Below are positions 25,860-36,062 of a stretch of DNA of 64,000 nt, in pieces (positions within the stretch are counted from its first letter, which is position 1; every line of letters starts with the position of its first letter). The notes beneath the pieces are model-generated. The model ran no database searches. It was not told the DNA's origin and saw only the letters and a list, made by a program, of their open reading frames with translations. The position numbers were made by a program, and so were the translations under genes. The stretch comes from Bin80 sp965203305 (GTDB lineage: Bacteria > Bacteroidota > Rhodothermia > Rhodothermales > Bin80), in contig OZ241874.1 in assembly GCA_965203305.1 (NCBI GenBank), positions 2,790,001 to 2,854,000 on the forward strand, in the 5' to 3' direction.

Positions 25860-26441
25860 ATGCGTCTAGTCTTGGCCACACAGAATTCCCACAAGGCAGC
25901 CGAACTGAAACTGCTTCTGGCTGCCGCCCCCGTTGAGGTCATAGACCTGTCGGCATTCCCAGATGCCCCTGCCGTACATGAAACCGCAGACTCTCTCAAG
26001 GGCAATGCAACCCTCAAGGCTCGGAATGCCCGTCAGCATACTGGACTCTGGGCACTCGGAGATGATACCGGACTCTATATTCATGCACTTGATGGCAAAC
26101 CGGGGGTGCGCTCCGCCCGTTTTGCAGGCGAAAATGCAGATGCCAAAAGCAACCGCGCCCTGGTTCTCGAACTGCTCTCGGACAAATCAGACCGTACCGC
26201 ACGATTTACTACCGTACTAGCGTTGGCACACCCCGATGGACTGCACTATTTTGAGGGACATCTTGACGGACACATTTCCCATGCACCCATGTCCACCAGT
26301 GGGTTCGGATACGAATCCATATTCATTCCTGACGGATTCCGTGTCAGCCTTGCACAGCTGAGTAGAGATGAGAAAAACAGAATCAGTCACCGCGGACGCG
26401 GTGCGGCCAAACTGGCAGACTTTCTCACAAATCTATCATGA
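25860..26441 (+). CDS. rdgB: RdgB/HAM1 XTP/dITP pyrophosphatase
   Basis: 193 aa. It starts MRLVLATQNSHKAAELK, with the active-site region ALGDDTGLYIHAL then PGVRSARFAGENADAKSN and the FGYESIFIPDG segment. It hydrolyses non-canonical purine triphosphates (XTP, ITP, dITP) to monophosphates, keeping deaminated bases out of DNA and RNA. Its stop overlaps the dtd start (ATGA), so two nucleic-acid quality-control enzymes are coupled. Confidence 0.93.
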   Translation: MRLVLATQNSHKAAELKLLLAAAPVEVIDLSAFPDAPAVHETADSLKGNATLKARNARQHTGLWALGDDTGLYIHALDGKPGVRSARFAGENADAKSNRALVLELLSDKSDRTARFTTVLALAHPDGLHYFEGHLDGHISHAPMSTSGFGYESIFIPDGFRVSLAQLSRDEKNRISHRGRGAAKLADFLTNLS

Positions 26442-26902
26442 TTGCACTTGTACAGCGGGTCCAGTCAGCTTCGGTCACTGTGGACAAGACCACGCATGGT
26501 GCCATTGAACGGGGGCTTCTGATTTTGCTGGGCATTCATCATCAAGATCAGCGTGCCGAGGCAGACTGGCTGGCCCGCAAGTGTGTGCACCTCCGCATTT
26601 TTCCAGATCATGCCAGACAGATGAACGCGTCCGTTCGGGATATCGGCGGAGAGATCCTTGTCGTGTCTCAATTCACTCTTTATGGCAATGCCGCAAGGGG
26701 GCACCGCCCTTCCTTCATGGATGCTGCGCAGCCTGAGATTGCCGAACCTCTGTATGAGCACTTCAAGCACAGACTGGCAGACGAACTGGGGTGTCCTGCG
26801 GCTTGTGGAATTTTTGGCGCATCCATGCAGGTATCTCTAGTGAATGACGGGCCCGTCACAATCTGGCTTGAAAGAAAGCCCGGGAAACCGCAGACTCCCT
26901 GA
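26438..26902 (+). CDS. dtd: D-aminoacyl-tRNA deacylase
   Basis: 154 aa, the usual length. It starts MIALVQRVQSASVTVD. The catalytic SQFTLYG motif is at residues 78-84 and the cross-subunit motif (NDGPVTIWLE here, usually NxGPVT) is near the C-terminus. It removes D-amino acids and mischarged glycine from tRNA. It overlaps rdgB by four bases, so translation is probably coupled. The first intergenic bases after it hold no clear terminator. Confidence 0.93.
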   Translation: MIALVQRVQSASVTVDKTTHGAIERGLLILLGIHHQDQRAEADWLARKCVHLRIFPDHARQMNASVRDIGGEILVVSQFTLYGNAARGHRPSFMDAAQPEIAEPLYEHFKHRLADELGCPAACGIFGASMQVSLVNDGPVTIWLERKPGKPQTP

Positions 26903-27037
26903 AATCACAACACAGAGATCACATCCGCCTCTGTCCTCGTATCCAGCAACAGATACTGGATGAACATACACACACATTCAACAGATCTTGCCCACAGCAA
27001 CCCTTCCAGTACTTGTTACGGGTTCCTGTGTCACGTC

Positions 27038-29107
27038 TTAGCGAAGCACCACAAATTTCCGCCATACAATCTCGCTGCCCAGCCTTGTGCGCACGAAATA
27101 TGCCCCTGGAGAGAACGAATCAACCGAAATCTGAGCCTCAAAGTCCCCCTCTGATACCAGACTCTCCTGGACCGTTTTCTGCAGACGGCCAAGCTGATCG
27201 TATACCCTGATCTCCAGAAATTCTGACTGACTGGCTGCAACTGGAAGCCAGGCCAGATGACGGGACGGGTTCGGATATACCATCCCCAGGCTGATTCCAC
27301 GATTCACATCTGCCGGCGGCAGTTCATTCCCGGAAACGCCCGTTCCTGCCAAAATGCCCAGTCCATGCGTGATCGCAGATCTGGAATCCTGTATTCCGGC
27401 AAAGCCTTCTGCACTCCAGTATGGCGAAACTCCAAAGTCTACATCCAGATCATCCGTCGTTCCCAGTATCCTGTCCGGCCCCGTTCCTAAAAACCCCGCT
27501 GCCTCCGGGCTGGCATCCATGATTTGCCAGGGATAGTTCGCATGCCTCGTATGAAATGCTGCAAGCAAGTGTCCCGCCTCGTGGGCAATGATATTTCCAA
27601 GTGCCAGCCCGAGCAGGTCTGCCATGGAAACTCCCTGGGCCCGCTCTACGGCGGCAACGGAAGATGCCCAGTCTGGATCCGTAATCCGGTCTAGAAGAAC
27701 GACCGCAGTTTCATTCCGGACGAAGTTTCCCACATCTACACTCTCGGCGATCCCGATGGTTTGCAGCCCGATCTCGTCCCTGCTTCCACCGACAATAATT
27801 CGGCTTGCGTTCGGGGCTCCCCAAGGGTCTGGATCATCCCTGCTGTTCTGAATGTCCAGTGGCAAATTTTCTCCTGAATACTCCTGCAGATCGTGGATCA
27901 GGTTTTCTGCCAGAGTCTTCAGGGCGAGAGCAATGATCGCATCTTCATCATGGCCGATTCCCTGCTCTTCCAGAAATTTTCTGAGCGGAGACAGCCTGGC
28001 AGCGGGATGTCCGCCAAGCACCCGGGCATTCAGTTCAGCTCCGTCAAAATCTATGAACAGAACCTGACGTACCGATGCGTCCTCTGGCCCTGCACGATGG
28101 GCTGTCAGCATTGCAGAGTAGCCTCCACTTCCCTGTGCAATGCGCAGGTAATACTGTCCTGTTTCCGCAATGACCAGTGCAAGATTGGCATTGCCTCCCT
28201 TCAGGAGCGGACTTTTGCGCGGTAGCAGATCACTGCGATCAAGAGCAGAAGCCATATGGACCGTGCCTCCCTCATCTGCGAATGTGAGGTGCAGTGCTGC
28301 ATCCTGAACGGCACTGCTAAACACATCCCCTGCCCGCAGGGATATACTGTACCAGTCAATATCCTCCGCGTCTATGCCAAGTGTAAGTGTATACGGCCCT
28401 TCACTGCCAATCTTGGGACCTGAAGCCGGATCAAACGGATCTCCCGGCCACCATGAATTGATTCCCCGAACCACTGCAAAGTATACGCCATCTGCGGGAA
28501 TCACCATCTCCAGGTAGCTGTCCTTTTCCCCGCGAATGCCGTCATCATTCGAGTCCAGCCGCACTCCCGTACTGTCATAAAGTGCCACCTTGCTGTCAAG
28601 CCTGGGAGGATCAGGTGATGTATCAACATCTATGGAAATCTTCTGACCGGCAGACAGCATGCCCATTTTGTAGAAGTCATAATCGCCCGTCTTCCCTCCC
28701 CTGCTGCCATGCAGTCCATCTCCAATCATCCCGTGCACCTGCACACGGCTACCATGCACCATTTTCAGATCCCGAGCCAGATGAATGGCTCCGTCATCCA
28801 CAGTTTCTGTTTCTGGACTGTCAAGTACGACCGGAGGAGACGGGGACAGTGTACCCGTGATCTGGATGCCTGACGAGGCAGACAGCATGCCAAGACTCTC
28901 GGCCATACTCCAGGTATCATTGTCTCCCCGTACACCAGCAGGTTCTTTTTCGCGAATAGAGGAGTGCCGAATGTCGCCGGAAACAATCGCGGCTGTCTTG
29001 TGCGCCAGGGATGACGGAGTCAGACAGAATGCGTCCTGATGCTGTCCAAGGACTGGTACGCTCAACATGCCCAGTAAAATGGCAGCTATGACTGAACGAG
29101 CTCCCAT
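27038..29107 (-). CDS. Secreted metalloprotease with T9SS C-terminal sorting domain
   Basis: 689 aa with an N-terminal signal (ends VLGQ). The active site HEAGHLLAAFH at residues 509-519 has the metzincin-like HExxHxxxxxH spacing. Upstream are two segments like bacterial pre-peptidase domains (DYDFYKMGMLSAGQKISIDVD and DIDWYSISLRAGDVF). The last 75 residues form a type IX sorting domain (VYPNPSRHLAW, YDQLGRLQK, GAYFVRTRLGSEIVWRKFVV). It should be exported by the T9SS and cleaved or anchored at the surface. It is the third gene of an operon behind two multiheme proteins, overlapping the previous gene by 22 bases. Confidence 0.85.
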   Translation of the reverse strand: MGARSVIAAILLGMLSVPVLGQHQDAFCLTPSSLAHKTAAIVSGDIRHSSIREKEPAGVRGDNDTWSMAESLGMLSASSGIQITGTLSPSPPVVLDSPETETVDDGAIHLARDLKMVHGSRVQVHGMIGDGLHGSRGGKTGDYDFYKMGMLSAGQKISIDVDTSPDPPRLDSKVALYDSTGVRLDSNDDGIRGEKDSYLEMVIPADGVYFAVVRGINSWWPGDPFDPASGPKIGSEGPYTLTLGIDAEDIDWYSISLRAGDVFSSAVQDAALHLTFADEGGTVHMASALDRSDLLPRKSPLLKGGNANLALVIAETGQYYLRIAQGSGGYSAMLTAHRAGPEDASVRQVLFIDFDGAELNARVLGGHPAARLSPLRKFLEEQGIGHDEDAIIALALKTLAENLIHDLQEYSGENLPLDIQNSRDDPDPWGAPNASRIIVGGSRDEIGLQTIGIAESVDVGNFVRNETAVVLLDRITDPDWASSVAAVERAQGVSMADLLGLALGNIIAHEAGHLLAAFHTRHANYPWQIMDASPEAAGFLGTGPDRILGTTDDLDVDFGVSPYWSAEGFAGIQDSRSAITHGLGILAGTGVSGNELPPADVNRGISLGMVYPNPSRHLAWLPVAASQSEFLEIRVYDQLGRLQKTVQESLVSEGDFEAQISVDSFSPGAYFVRTRLGSEIVWRKFVVLR

Positions 29108-30966
29108 AGCTGTCTGTACTGCGGATTGGCAGGATCAATCTGGATCAGCCGCTGCGCATAAATGCGGGCCTCGTCCCGCCGATTTGTATTGAAGTAGAGA
29201 GAGGCAAGGTTGGCAAGTGCCAGCTCCATATCCGGGTCCAGGGCAATGGCCGACTTGAAATCCTCCTCCGCCTGATCAAAATTCCTGCTCAGCACATGTG
29301 CATATCCGCGATTATTGTATGCCTCGGACTGTTTGGGATTCCGCCTGAGCGCATCGTCAAAGGTGCTGATCGCCTCCGCAATGCGCCCCGATTCGCTGTA
29401 TGCCACACCAAGCCGAACCATGAACCGCAAATGTTCGGGAGATGCCTGCAATGCCTGTTGCAAATATGCAATCGCCTGCTGGGGCATTTGCTGGCTCAGG
29501 TAGGACTCCCCAATCCGATACGCCGTCCATGCATCTGTGGTTTCTTTCATGTTGCGGGCAATCCGCAGAACACTAGTCGGCTCTCCCCGAAGAAAATGCA
29601 TCCTGATAAGCTTTTCGTCTACCTCTTCGCCTGCACGATCCGCCCGCCGAAGATATACCGCGGCAGAATCAAGAAAGCCCAGTGCGTTCGTGATGGTTTC
29701 ATAGTAGGTCATATACCCTTCGGCGATCTCGGCATCCGACGGAGACTTGTCAACCAGACTGGCCATGCGAACAAGCTCTGCCTGCGCATCAGAGCCAATG
29801 ATCTCTGACGATTCGGATCCCGGAGAGCGAATAAAATGATCCGTAATCGTAATGTGCGGAATATCCTGCGATCCAGATGGGGGCATGTGACAGCTGGTGC
29901 AGTCTGCCCCGAGAGCAGCCTCCTCTGTTGGACAAGTGAGTCTACTTTCGCTTTCTGTATGACAGGACTGGCATACATCCCGATAATGATTCTCCGGCAT
30001 CGCCTCAATCGGAACATGCGGGTCATGACACGTAATGCAGGTCATGGTTTCTGAAGCCTGAAAACACGCACTTTGACGGAGGCGGTCAGGATGAGATGCC
30101 ATCACGAACTGTCGCAGGCTATCCGCATAGCGTGGCCAGAACACATTCTCAACCTCTGCCAGGGACATCCCGGGCCGAAAATCCGCAAAGCTGTGCCCGA
30201 TTTTGTCCACCGAAGCTCCCTGAAGGTGACAGGATTGGCAAATATCAAACTGATCCTCAACTGAAAGCCTCGCGGGGTTGACAATCGTGTAGTCGGCCTC
30301 CATGGAAGTGTTCACTGCATTGCCGCTCCGAATGGATTCAATGTGCAGGGATCCTGGACCGTGACAGCGTTCACAGTCTATGCCATGCGGTACAGAGACA
30401 TACCTGTTCTCGGACCCTTCCACATACGCCGGCATGGCATTGTGGCAGGTCATGCATTTGAGCGGGATTGGCCGATCAAACCGGCTGTTGTTTGGGCCCT
30501 TGAATCCCGGCGGCAAATCCCACTTCTCTTCCTGCACATACCAGGTCAGGGGCATCTGGTAGAGATACCCGTTCACATCCATAATATGGGAGTTGGTATG
30601 GTGTCCGCTCCCGACAATATAGTCTATCTTCTCTACACGCTTGTGCACTGTATCTGCTCCACTCAGCCGATACTCCATCACATACAGGTCCTGCCCTTTG
30701 CGAAGACCCTGATAGTAAAGATCATGAAAACTGTCATACACCGGTGTAGGGGTCTCAAAGTCAGCACTGCTATTGGCGGAGGTTGCCAGCTCCCAGGACC
30801 GTCCCATCTGCGATTGCGTGAATGTCGCCACCTTGTCCGGGTGACAGTCTGCACAGGCATCTATGCCCACATAATTCGCACTCAGATTCCGGTATGGAAT
30901 GTCTGGTGGACTGCCACAGGCTGTACAGAGAAGCAGGAACAGCATGGCACAATGTACCAGTCTCAT
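29086..30966 (-). CDS. Seven-heme cytochrome c/TPR lipoprotein, paralogue 2
   Basis: 626 aa from ATG 30966. A lipoprotein-type signal (LLLCTACGS) is followed by a cytochrome part with seven CxxCH heme sites: CADCH, CMTCH, CERCH, CQSCH, CITCH, CQSCH and CTSCH. The C-terminal third consists of TPR repeats (AIAYLQQALQASPEHLRFMV, GYAHVLSRNFDQAEEDFKSA). It resembles periplasmic multiheme cytochrome-TPR proteins common in marine Planctomycetes and Rhodothermota; the electron donor and acceptor are unknown. The ATG overlaps the stop of the upstream paralogue (TGATG), so the pair is coupled, probably after gene duplication. Confidence 0.85.
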   Translation of the reverse strand: MRLVHCAMLFLLLCTACGSPPDIPYRNLSANYVGIDACADCHPDKVATFTQSQMGRSWELATSANSSADFETPTPVYDSFHDLYYQGLRKGQDLYVMEYRLSGADTVHKRVEKIDYIVGSGHHTNSHIMDVNGYLYQMPLTWYVQEEKWDLPPGFKGPNNSRFDRPIPLKCMTCHNAMPAYVEGSENRYVSVPHGIDCERCHGPGSLHIESIRSGNAVNTSMEADYTIVNPARLSVEDQFDICQSCHLQGASVDKIGHSFADFRPGMSLAEVENVFWPRYADSLRQFVMASHPDRLRQSACFQASETMTCITCHDPHVPIEAMPENHYRDVCQSCHTESESRLTCPTEEAALGADCTSCHMPPSGSQDIPHITITDHFIRSPGSESSEIIGSDAQAELVRMASLVDKSPSDAEIAEGYMTYYETITNALGFLDSAAVYLRRADRAGEEVDEKLIRMHFLRGEPTSVLRIARNMKETTDAWTAYRIGESYLSQQMPQQAIAYLQQALQASPEHLRFMVRLGVAYSESGRIAEAISTFDDALRRNPKQSEAYNNRGYAHVLSRNFDQAEEDFKSAIALDPDMELALANLASLYFNTNRRDEARIYAQRLIQIDPANPQYRQLWELVQS

Positions 30967-33047
30967 TCTCCAAATGCGTCCAGTATGGTCTGTGCCATCG
31001 CATTGCCGGAGTCTATTTCCATCACGCGTTTCGCCGCGCGTACCGCATCCGCTGCCTGATCCAGACGTGCATAGGCGAGTGCCAGATTTTCCCATGCTCC
31101 GGTATACTTTGGATCCGTTTCAACGGCATGTTCAAGATAAGCTGCTGCCTGTTCAAAGTTTTCCTGATTAAAGTGCCATGTGCCAAGATTGCTCAGTGCA
31201 ACCGGGTTCTGCGGTTCCGCTTCTACCGCTCGCCTGAAGTATTCGCCTGCTTCCTGAATGCGCCGACCATCTGTCAGGAGTAGCAGTCCCAGATTTCCAA
31301 GAGCATCTGCATGATCCGGGTCCAGTGCCAGGGTTTGCACTAGGGCATCTTCCGCCTCTGTGAACTCGCCATCCCGCAAAAGTGCTGTTCCCAAGTTATA
31401 GTGTGCCTGTACCAGCCAGGGCTTTTGCGCAATCGCATGCTGATACTGCGTGATGGCTCCCGTCAGATCGCCTTCCAGTTCCAGATGCCGTCCGTAGTTG
31501 ATTCTGATGTCTGCCAGTGCCGGCTGAATGTTCAATGCCCGTTCGTACAGCCCCCTGATCTGCTCCCGTTTTTGCCCGGCACTCTCATACGCCTGGGCCA
31601 GTGCATTCAGGCGTTCTGGTATATCGGGGTTGGCTTGCACTGCCGCTTCCAGAGGGACGATTGCTTCTTCGGAGCGGCCTAGTCGCCAAAGTGACACCCC
31701 TGTTAAAAAGCTGGTCTCTCCAGTTGTGTCCGCATCCCCGAATGAATGTGCCAGCTCAATTCCCTCTTCCAGTCTGTCCAAATCACCGGTTTGCGTTGCA
31801 TGAACCAGGGTTGCAATCGCCTCCATGTGGCCGGGTTCTGTCTGATCCCGCATGTAGTACGGAGTCAGTCCCGGTTCTTCATGGGAAGGCATGAGACTTT
31901 CACTGCTGACGACACGGATCCAGTGATCCGTAAATGTCGCATGCGGAGTACCATCTGCGATTTCTTTTGGCATGTGGCAACTGGCACAGTCCCTCCTGAA
32001 CTCGTGATCCGCCACCGATTCGTGACAGGAGATACAGGTGTAATTAAAATACTCGGGGCCCTTGTCCCGGAACCCTTCATGCGGATTATGGCAGGTCGTA
32101 CATGTCATTTGCGGAGTCCCTTCCAGATAACAGGCGCTCTGCGCGAGACGCTCCGCATGGGAAATCACATCCAGTCCATCCGCAGGATCATGTGCGGAAA
32201 ATAACGCCAGATGGTCCTGCAACCGCTCGGACGGTCGAAAATCAAACGCTTCGCGATTATCCCGAAGAACAGAAACTGTGGTATGCAAATGGCATTGCTG
32301 GCAAACATCCATCTGAAGATCATGCGAGAGCCGGGCCGGATTCACAATCGAATAATCCGCACTGCCCTCTTCACTCCCTCCAGCAAGTTGCCGTGCAACA
32401 TGATCCCCACCCGGTCCATGGCAACGCTCGCATCCAATTCCGGCAGGAACCTCCCTGTACTTGCCCTCTGCCCATTCTACACTGTTTGGGTAGCTGTTGT
32501 GACAGGCCATGCACCTGTCCGGGATCAGGCGGTCAAACCGCTTGTTGGCGACTTCATATCCCGGACTAAAATCCCATCTCCGGGCCTGACTGTACCAGGT
32601 AAGAGGCAGCTGGTACAGATACTGACTGGATTCAGACAGATAGGTTCTCGCGGCATTCCCGCTCCCCACCACAAAATCCATCCGCCGCCTCAGGCTGTGA
32701 ATTCGCTCTCCCTGTGCATTCAGCCGGAATTCTTCCTGCCAGTATGCCCCATTCTCCTCCATTACCCGGTACCAGAATTTGCTCTCATCATGCCAGATCG
32801 GATCCGCATTGAAGTCTTCTACAACATTTGAGGTGGTGAGGGGGTAATAAGATCTGGCCATCCCGTGCTCCTGAAACCCTGTCCATTGCGATTCATGACA
32901 GTCAAAGCATACAGCATCTCCGGTATATTTGCTGTTAAGCCCGGTAAACTTTGGAATGTCTGTCGCAGGATCACTTGCACACACTGCAAATAAGAACAGA
33001 ATACAGACCCACAACACGGGATTATGTGTTACCTTTGCCAAATCCAT
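30963..33047 (-). CDS. Seven-heme cytochrome c/TPR protein, paralogue 1
   Basis: 694 aa from ATG 33047; a TTG three codons upstream is less likely. A hydrophobic export segment (VLWVCILFLFAVCAS, with a possible lipobox) precedes seven CxxCH heme sites: CFDCH, CMACH, CERCH, CQQCH, CTTCH, CISCH and CASCH. A long TPR array follows (for example HYNLGTALLRDGEFTEAEDAL and ALGNLGLLLLTDGRRIQEAG). Heme order and spacing match the following gene, so they are paralogues. It heads the operon 33047-27038 and is divergent from ggt, whose start is 37 bp away. Electron transfer at the envelope is likely; the substrate is unknown. Confidence 0.87.
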   Translation of the reverse strand: MDLAKVTHNPVLWVCILFLFAVCASDPATDIPKFTGLNSKYTGDAVCFDCHESQWTGFQEHGMARSYYPLTTSNVVEDFNADPIWHDESKFWYRVMEENGAYWQEEFRLNAQGERIHSLRRRMDFVVGSGNAARTYLSESSQYLYQLPLTWYSQARRWDFSPGYEVANKRFDRLIPDRCMACHNSYPNSVEWAEGKYREVPAGIGCERCHGPGGDHVARQLAGGSEEGSADYSIVNPARLSHDLQMDVCQQCHLHTTVSVLRDNREAFDFRPSERLQDHLALFSAHDPADGLDVISHAERLAQSACYLEGTPQMTCTTCHNPHEGFRDKGPEYFNYTCISCHESVADHEFRRDCASCHMPKEIADGTPHATFTDHWIRVVSSESLMPSHEEPGLTPYYMRDQTEPGHMEAIATLVHATQTGDLDRLEEGIELAHSFGDADTTGETSFLTGVSLWRLGRSEEAIVPLEAAVQANPDIPERLNALAQAYESAGQKREQIRGLYERALNIQPALADIRINYGRHLELEGDLTGAITQYQHAIAQKPWLVQAHYNLGTALLRDGEFTEAEDALVQTLALDPDHADALGNLGLLLLTDGRRIQEAGEYFRRAVEAEPQNPVALSNLGTWHFNQENFEQAAAYLEHAVETDPKYTGAWENLALAYARLDQAADAVRAAKRVMEIDSGNAMAQTILDAFGE

Positions 33048-33083
33048 GCGTCTCAACCTTTCCGATTTCCAGACTTAACGAAG

Positions 33084-34784
33084 ATGGTTCGCTATTGTGC
33101 AATCATGCTGCTCCTGCTTGTGTTCGCAGGTTCTGTTCATGCCCAGTCCGGGCGAATTCCGGTAACCGCCGACCATGGCATGGTCGTCTCCAGCCATTAT
33201 CTGGCTTCCGAGGCAGGCATGGAAGTTCTCCAGAATGGCGGTAACGCTGTGGATGCCGCGATTGCCACCGCATTTGCACTGGCGGTTACCCTCCCGTCGG
33301 CAGGAAATATCGGGGGAGGAGGATTTTTGGTCTATCACGGAGCGGACGGGGATGTGACCGGATTCAATTTCAGGGAGAAGGCTCCTCTGGGAGCCACGGA
33401 ATCCATGTTTCTGGGACCTGAAGGGACGATCAGGGACAACTCCAACCACGAGGGGCCGCTTTCTGTGGGTGTGCCTGGCACGGTTGCCGGGCTCTGGCTT
33501 GCCCATCAACGCCTTGGCAGTACGGACTGGGAAGATCTAGTCGAACCTGCCATCCGGCTGGCTGCGAACGGGTTCCCCTCCACCCGAGCGATGCACGGAT
33601 TTCTGGGCAGGCTGGCGAAAAACTCTGATCCCCTGTATGCATCGACCCGAAAGGCTTTCCTGAAAAATGGTACAGATGTATTTGAAGCCGGAGAGATATG
33701 GAAACAGCCCGACCTGGCTGCCTCGCTGGTTCGTATTCGCAATCACGGACATGACGGCTTTTATACCGGGGAAACCGCACGGCTTCTGAGCGAATTCATG
33801 GAACAGTATGGGGGCCTGATTACCATGGAAGATCTTGCCCTTTACGAAGCTGAAGAGGTGCCTCTTCTGCAGGGGAGTTTTGGAGATTATGACATCTACG
33901 CAATGAGCCCGCCCAGTTCCGGGGGCGTGGCACTCATCACAATGCTGAATATTCTGGAAGGGTACAATCTTGCCTCCGTGGGACACAACTCTGCCCAATA
34001 CCTGCACCTCTTGACCGAGGCGATGCGACGGGCATTCGCAGACCGGGCCGAGCATGTGGGAGATCCGAATTTTAACCCGGATATGCCTGTACAGCGGCTG
34101 ATCAGCAAAGCGCATGCTGCACAGCTGCGGAGTTCCATACGTGCAGAATCTGCCTCTCCCAGTGACCCGGAAAGACTGAGTTCTCTCTATCTGCCAGAAG
34201 AAAGCGAGGAAACAACCCACCTCTCTGTGGTTGATGCCGAGGGAAATGCTGTGTCGTTAACCTACACCCTGGAGCACAGCTATGGCTCCCAGATCGTCGC
34301 AGATGGGACCGGGTTCCTGCTCAACAATGAGATGGGGGATTTCAATGCCATTCCGGGGCATACAGATTCAACTGGAAAGATCGGAACTCCCCCGAACCTC
34401 ATTGTCCCGCAGAAACGCATGCTCAGCAGCATGACTCCGACCATTGTAGCAAAGGATGGAAAACCGTTCCTCGTCGTGGGAAGTCCTGGCGGGCGTACAA
34501 TCATCAATACCGTACTCCAGATTATCCTGAATGTGACGGTCTTTGAGATGGATATCGCACAGGCAGTGGAAGCTCCCCGGATTCATCACCAGTGGCTTCC
34601 AGATGTAACCAGTTTTGAGTCATGGGGGATCTCGCCTGATACAAAAACCCTGTACGAATCCAAAGGGCATCGGGTACGCTATCGGAGTTCACAGGGACGT
34701 GCCCATTGTATCATGATCAGGAACGGGCTGCTGTACGGTGCGGCCGACTCGCGCAGCTATGACGGCCGGGCCATTGGATTCTGA
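33084..34784 (+). CDS. ggt: Gamma-glutamyltransferase (glutathione hydrolase)
   Basis: 566 aa from ATG 33084, with a signal peptide ending SVHAQ. The N-terminal part has the family block GGNAVDAAIATAFALAV and GGGGFLVY. The autocatalytic processing site is TTHLSVVD near residue 379, where the second T becomes the N-terminal nucleophile of the small subunit. Later blocks (SSMTPTIV and GSPGGRTIINT) are intact. It cleaves gamma-glutamyl bonds of glutathione and related peptides in the periplasm, releasing usable amino acids. Its promoter region is shared with the divergent cytochrome operon. Confidence 0.95.
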   Translation: MVRYCAIMLLLLVFAGSVHAQSGRIPVTADHGMVVSSHYLASEAGMEVLQNGGNAVDAAIATAFALAVTLPSAGNIGGGGFLVYHGADGDVTGFNFREKAPLGATESMFLGPEGTIRDNSNHEGPLSVGVPGTVAGLWLAHQRLGSTDWEDLVEPAIRLAANGFPSTRAMHGFLGRLAKNSDPLYASTRKAFLKNGTDVFEAGEIWKQPDLAASLVRIRNHGHDGFYTGETARLLSEFMEQYGGLITMEDLALYEAEEVPLLQGSFGDYDIYAMSPPSSGGVALITMLNILEGYNLASVGHNSAQYLHLLTEAMRRAFADRAEHVGDPNFNPDMPVQRLISKAHAAQLRSSIRAESASPSDPERLSSLYLPEESEETTHLSVVDAEGNAVSLTYTLEHSYGSQIVADGTGFLLNNEMGDFNAIPGHTDSTGKIGTPPNLIVPQKRMLSSMTPTIVAKDGKPFLVVGSPGGRTIINTVLQIILNVTVFEMDIAQAVEAPRIHHQWLPDVTSFESWGISPDTKTLYESKGHRVRYRSSQGRAHCIMIRNGLLYGAADSRSYDGRAIGF

Positions 34785-35019
34785 GATAATTTCCCAGCCT
34801 TGGGCTATTCCAGCACAGGCTGTCGGGAGCGGACTGGCATTCCGTCAGCTCGCGCCGTTCTCCATTGCAATACCCTCCTCGAATTGCACCACCACAACCT
34901 GAGACCTGAATTTGGGTTGCGATTTCTGGGCAACGCTCGTATCCCCCCTGACAGCTTACATGGGGGCTGTTCAGACGGATACTCCCATCCCGCAGAGGCA
35001 GATCTTGGTGAACGGAGGG

Positions 35020-35840
35020 CAACACAGACCTGCCATGCATCCTTTTGATTCCTTGTCAGCACGCTTGCGGATTATCAAGTCCGAACCTTGCTATCCTTCG
35101 CTCATGGAATGCAGAAAATAATCATTGTCCAATCTCTGGTGTGATCTCCCTGCGCCAGTTTGGAAAATTCGCCTGTAAATGTGAACTCAAGTGTTTCACA
35201 GGAGATTATTTCTCCTCCCTGGAAAGTGCCTGTTCCAGAGCGGTGCGTGAGGGTGATACTGAGTGCAAAAGGATTATTTGGCTCCTCAGGAATTTGAACC
35301 TGAACACACCATTTTTCTTAATTGCCGCAACACCGAGTTTCACAAGTCACCTCTTTTATTTCCAGAGCCCCTTCTTCTATACTCCCAAAATCAACATCCG
35401 TATTTCAGCCACTCTGGGGATTCATGCTGAAGAATGGATAGCACTGAATTTTTCTTTTCCTTCATGGACGGTATAGACAGTAGGGACATCCAACTCCCAT
35501 CGGCTTCCATTCCCGAATCATGCCAGTGTAGGTTCCGGGAACGGCATGATCCATGCCTTCTGCAACACATCCGATGGCCCACTCCATGCAATCCTCCGGT
35601 CGTTTGCGCATGGTCATGCACTGTACCCCGACCGGGGTGGAGATCTTCCGCTTCTTGTCTGCATCTTCCACCAAACATCCCTGCCAGGCCTCCGCAAACG
35701 GACCATCACCAGCACCTGCATTAAATACCGTTTCCCTAGCACTGGCTACTGACGGGAATTCCACCACACCCGCCCGCAGGAATTCCCCATGTTCTTCAGG
35801 GCACGGAACTCTGAAGTCTCGGAAGTATACGGCTCACACA
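35020..35840 (-). pseudogene. Decayed copy of the 37724-38665 secreted protein gene
   Basis: Minus-strand fragments match the intact paralogue 2.7 kb away: MTMRKRPEDCMEWAIG against VTMLKRPEDRMEWAIG, then VAEGMDHAVPGTYTGMI against VAEGMDPAVPGVYTGMI. At the 3' end, nucleotides such as CAGTTTGGAAAATTCGCCTG are shared. The reading frame is broken several times and there is no usable start. Similarity extends a little past the coding end, so a segment was duplicated and then decayed. The remainder of 34785-36062 holds no gene. Confidence 0.85.
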
Positions 35841-36062
35841 CTCCGAATGCCTGTGTCTGTCTCTCCAGACTCTGCTATGATGTCAGACTGGTTATGACAG
35901 AGACTCGCATTTAGTGTCTGTCCGTGATGAAATTCCTGTGGTGTTCTGTGCTCTATTATGCCCATGAGTTGCCAGCAGAAATTATGGAATGCCAAGCCTT
36001 AAACAGGATGGAGGTAGACGGAAAACCCTAGCTTTCCCTGAACTTAGTGGAATGAACTGGGG

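Noticed and set aside
34805..35062. Short frames on both strands after ggt
   Set aside because: No family resemblance and the frames overlap each other; the region grades into the decayed gene copy.
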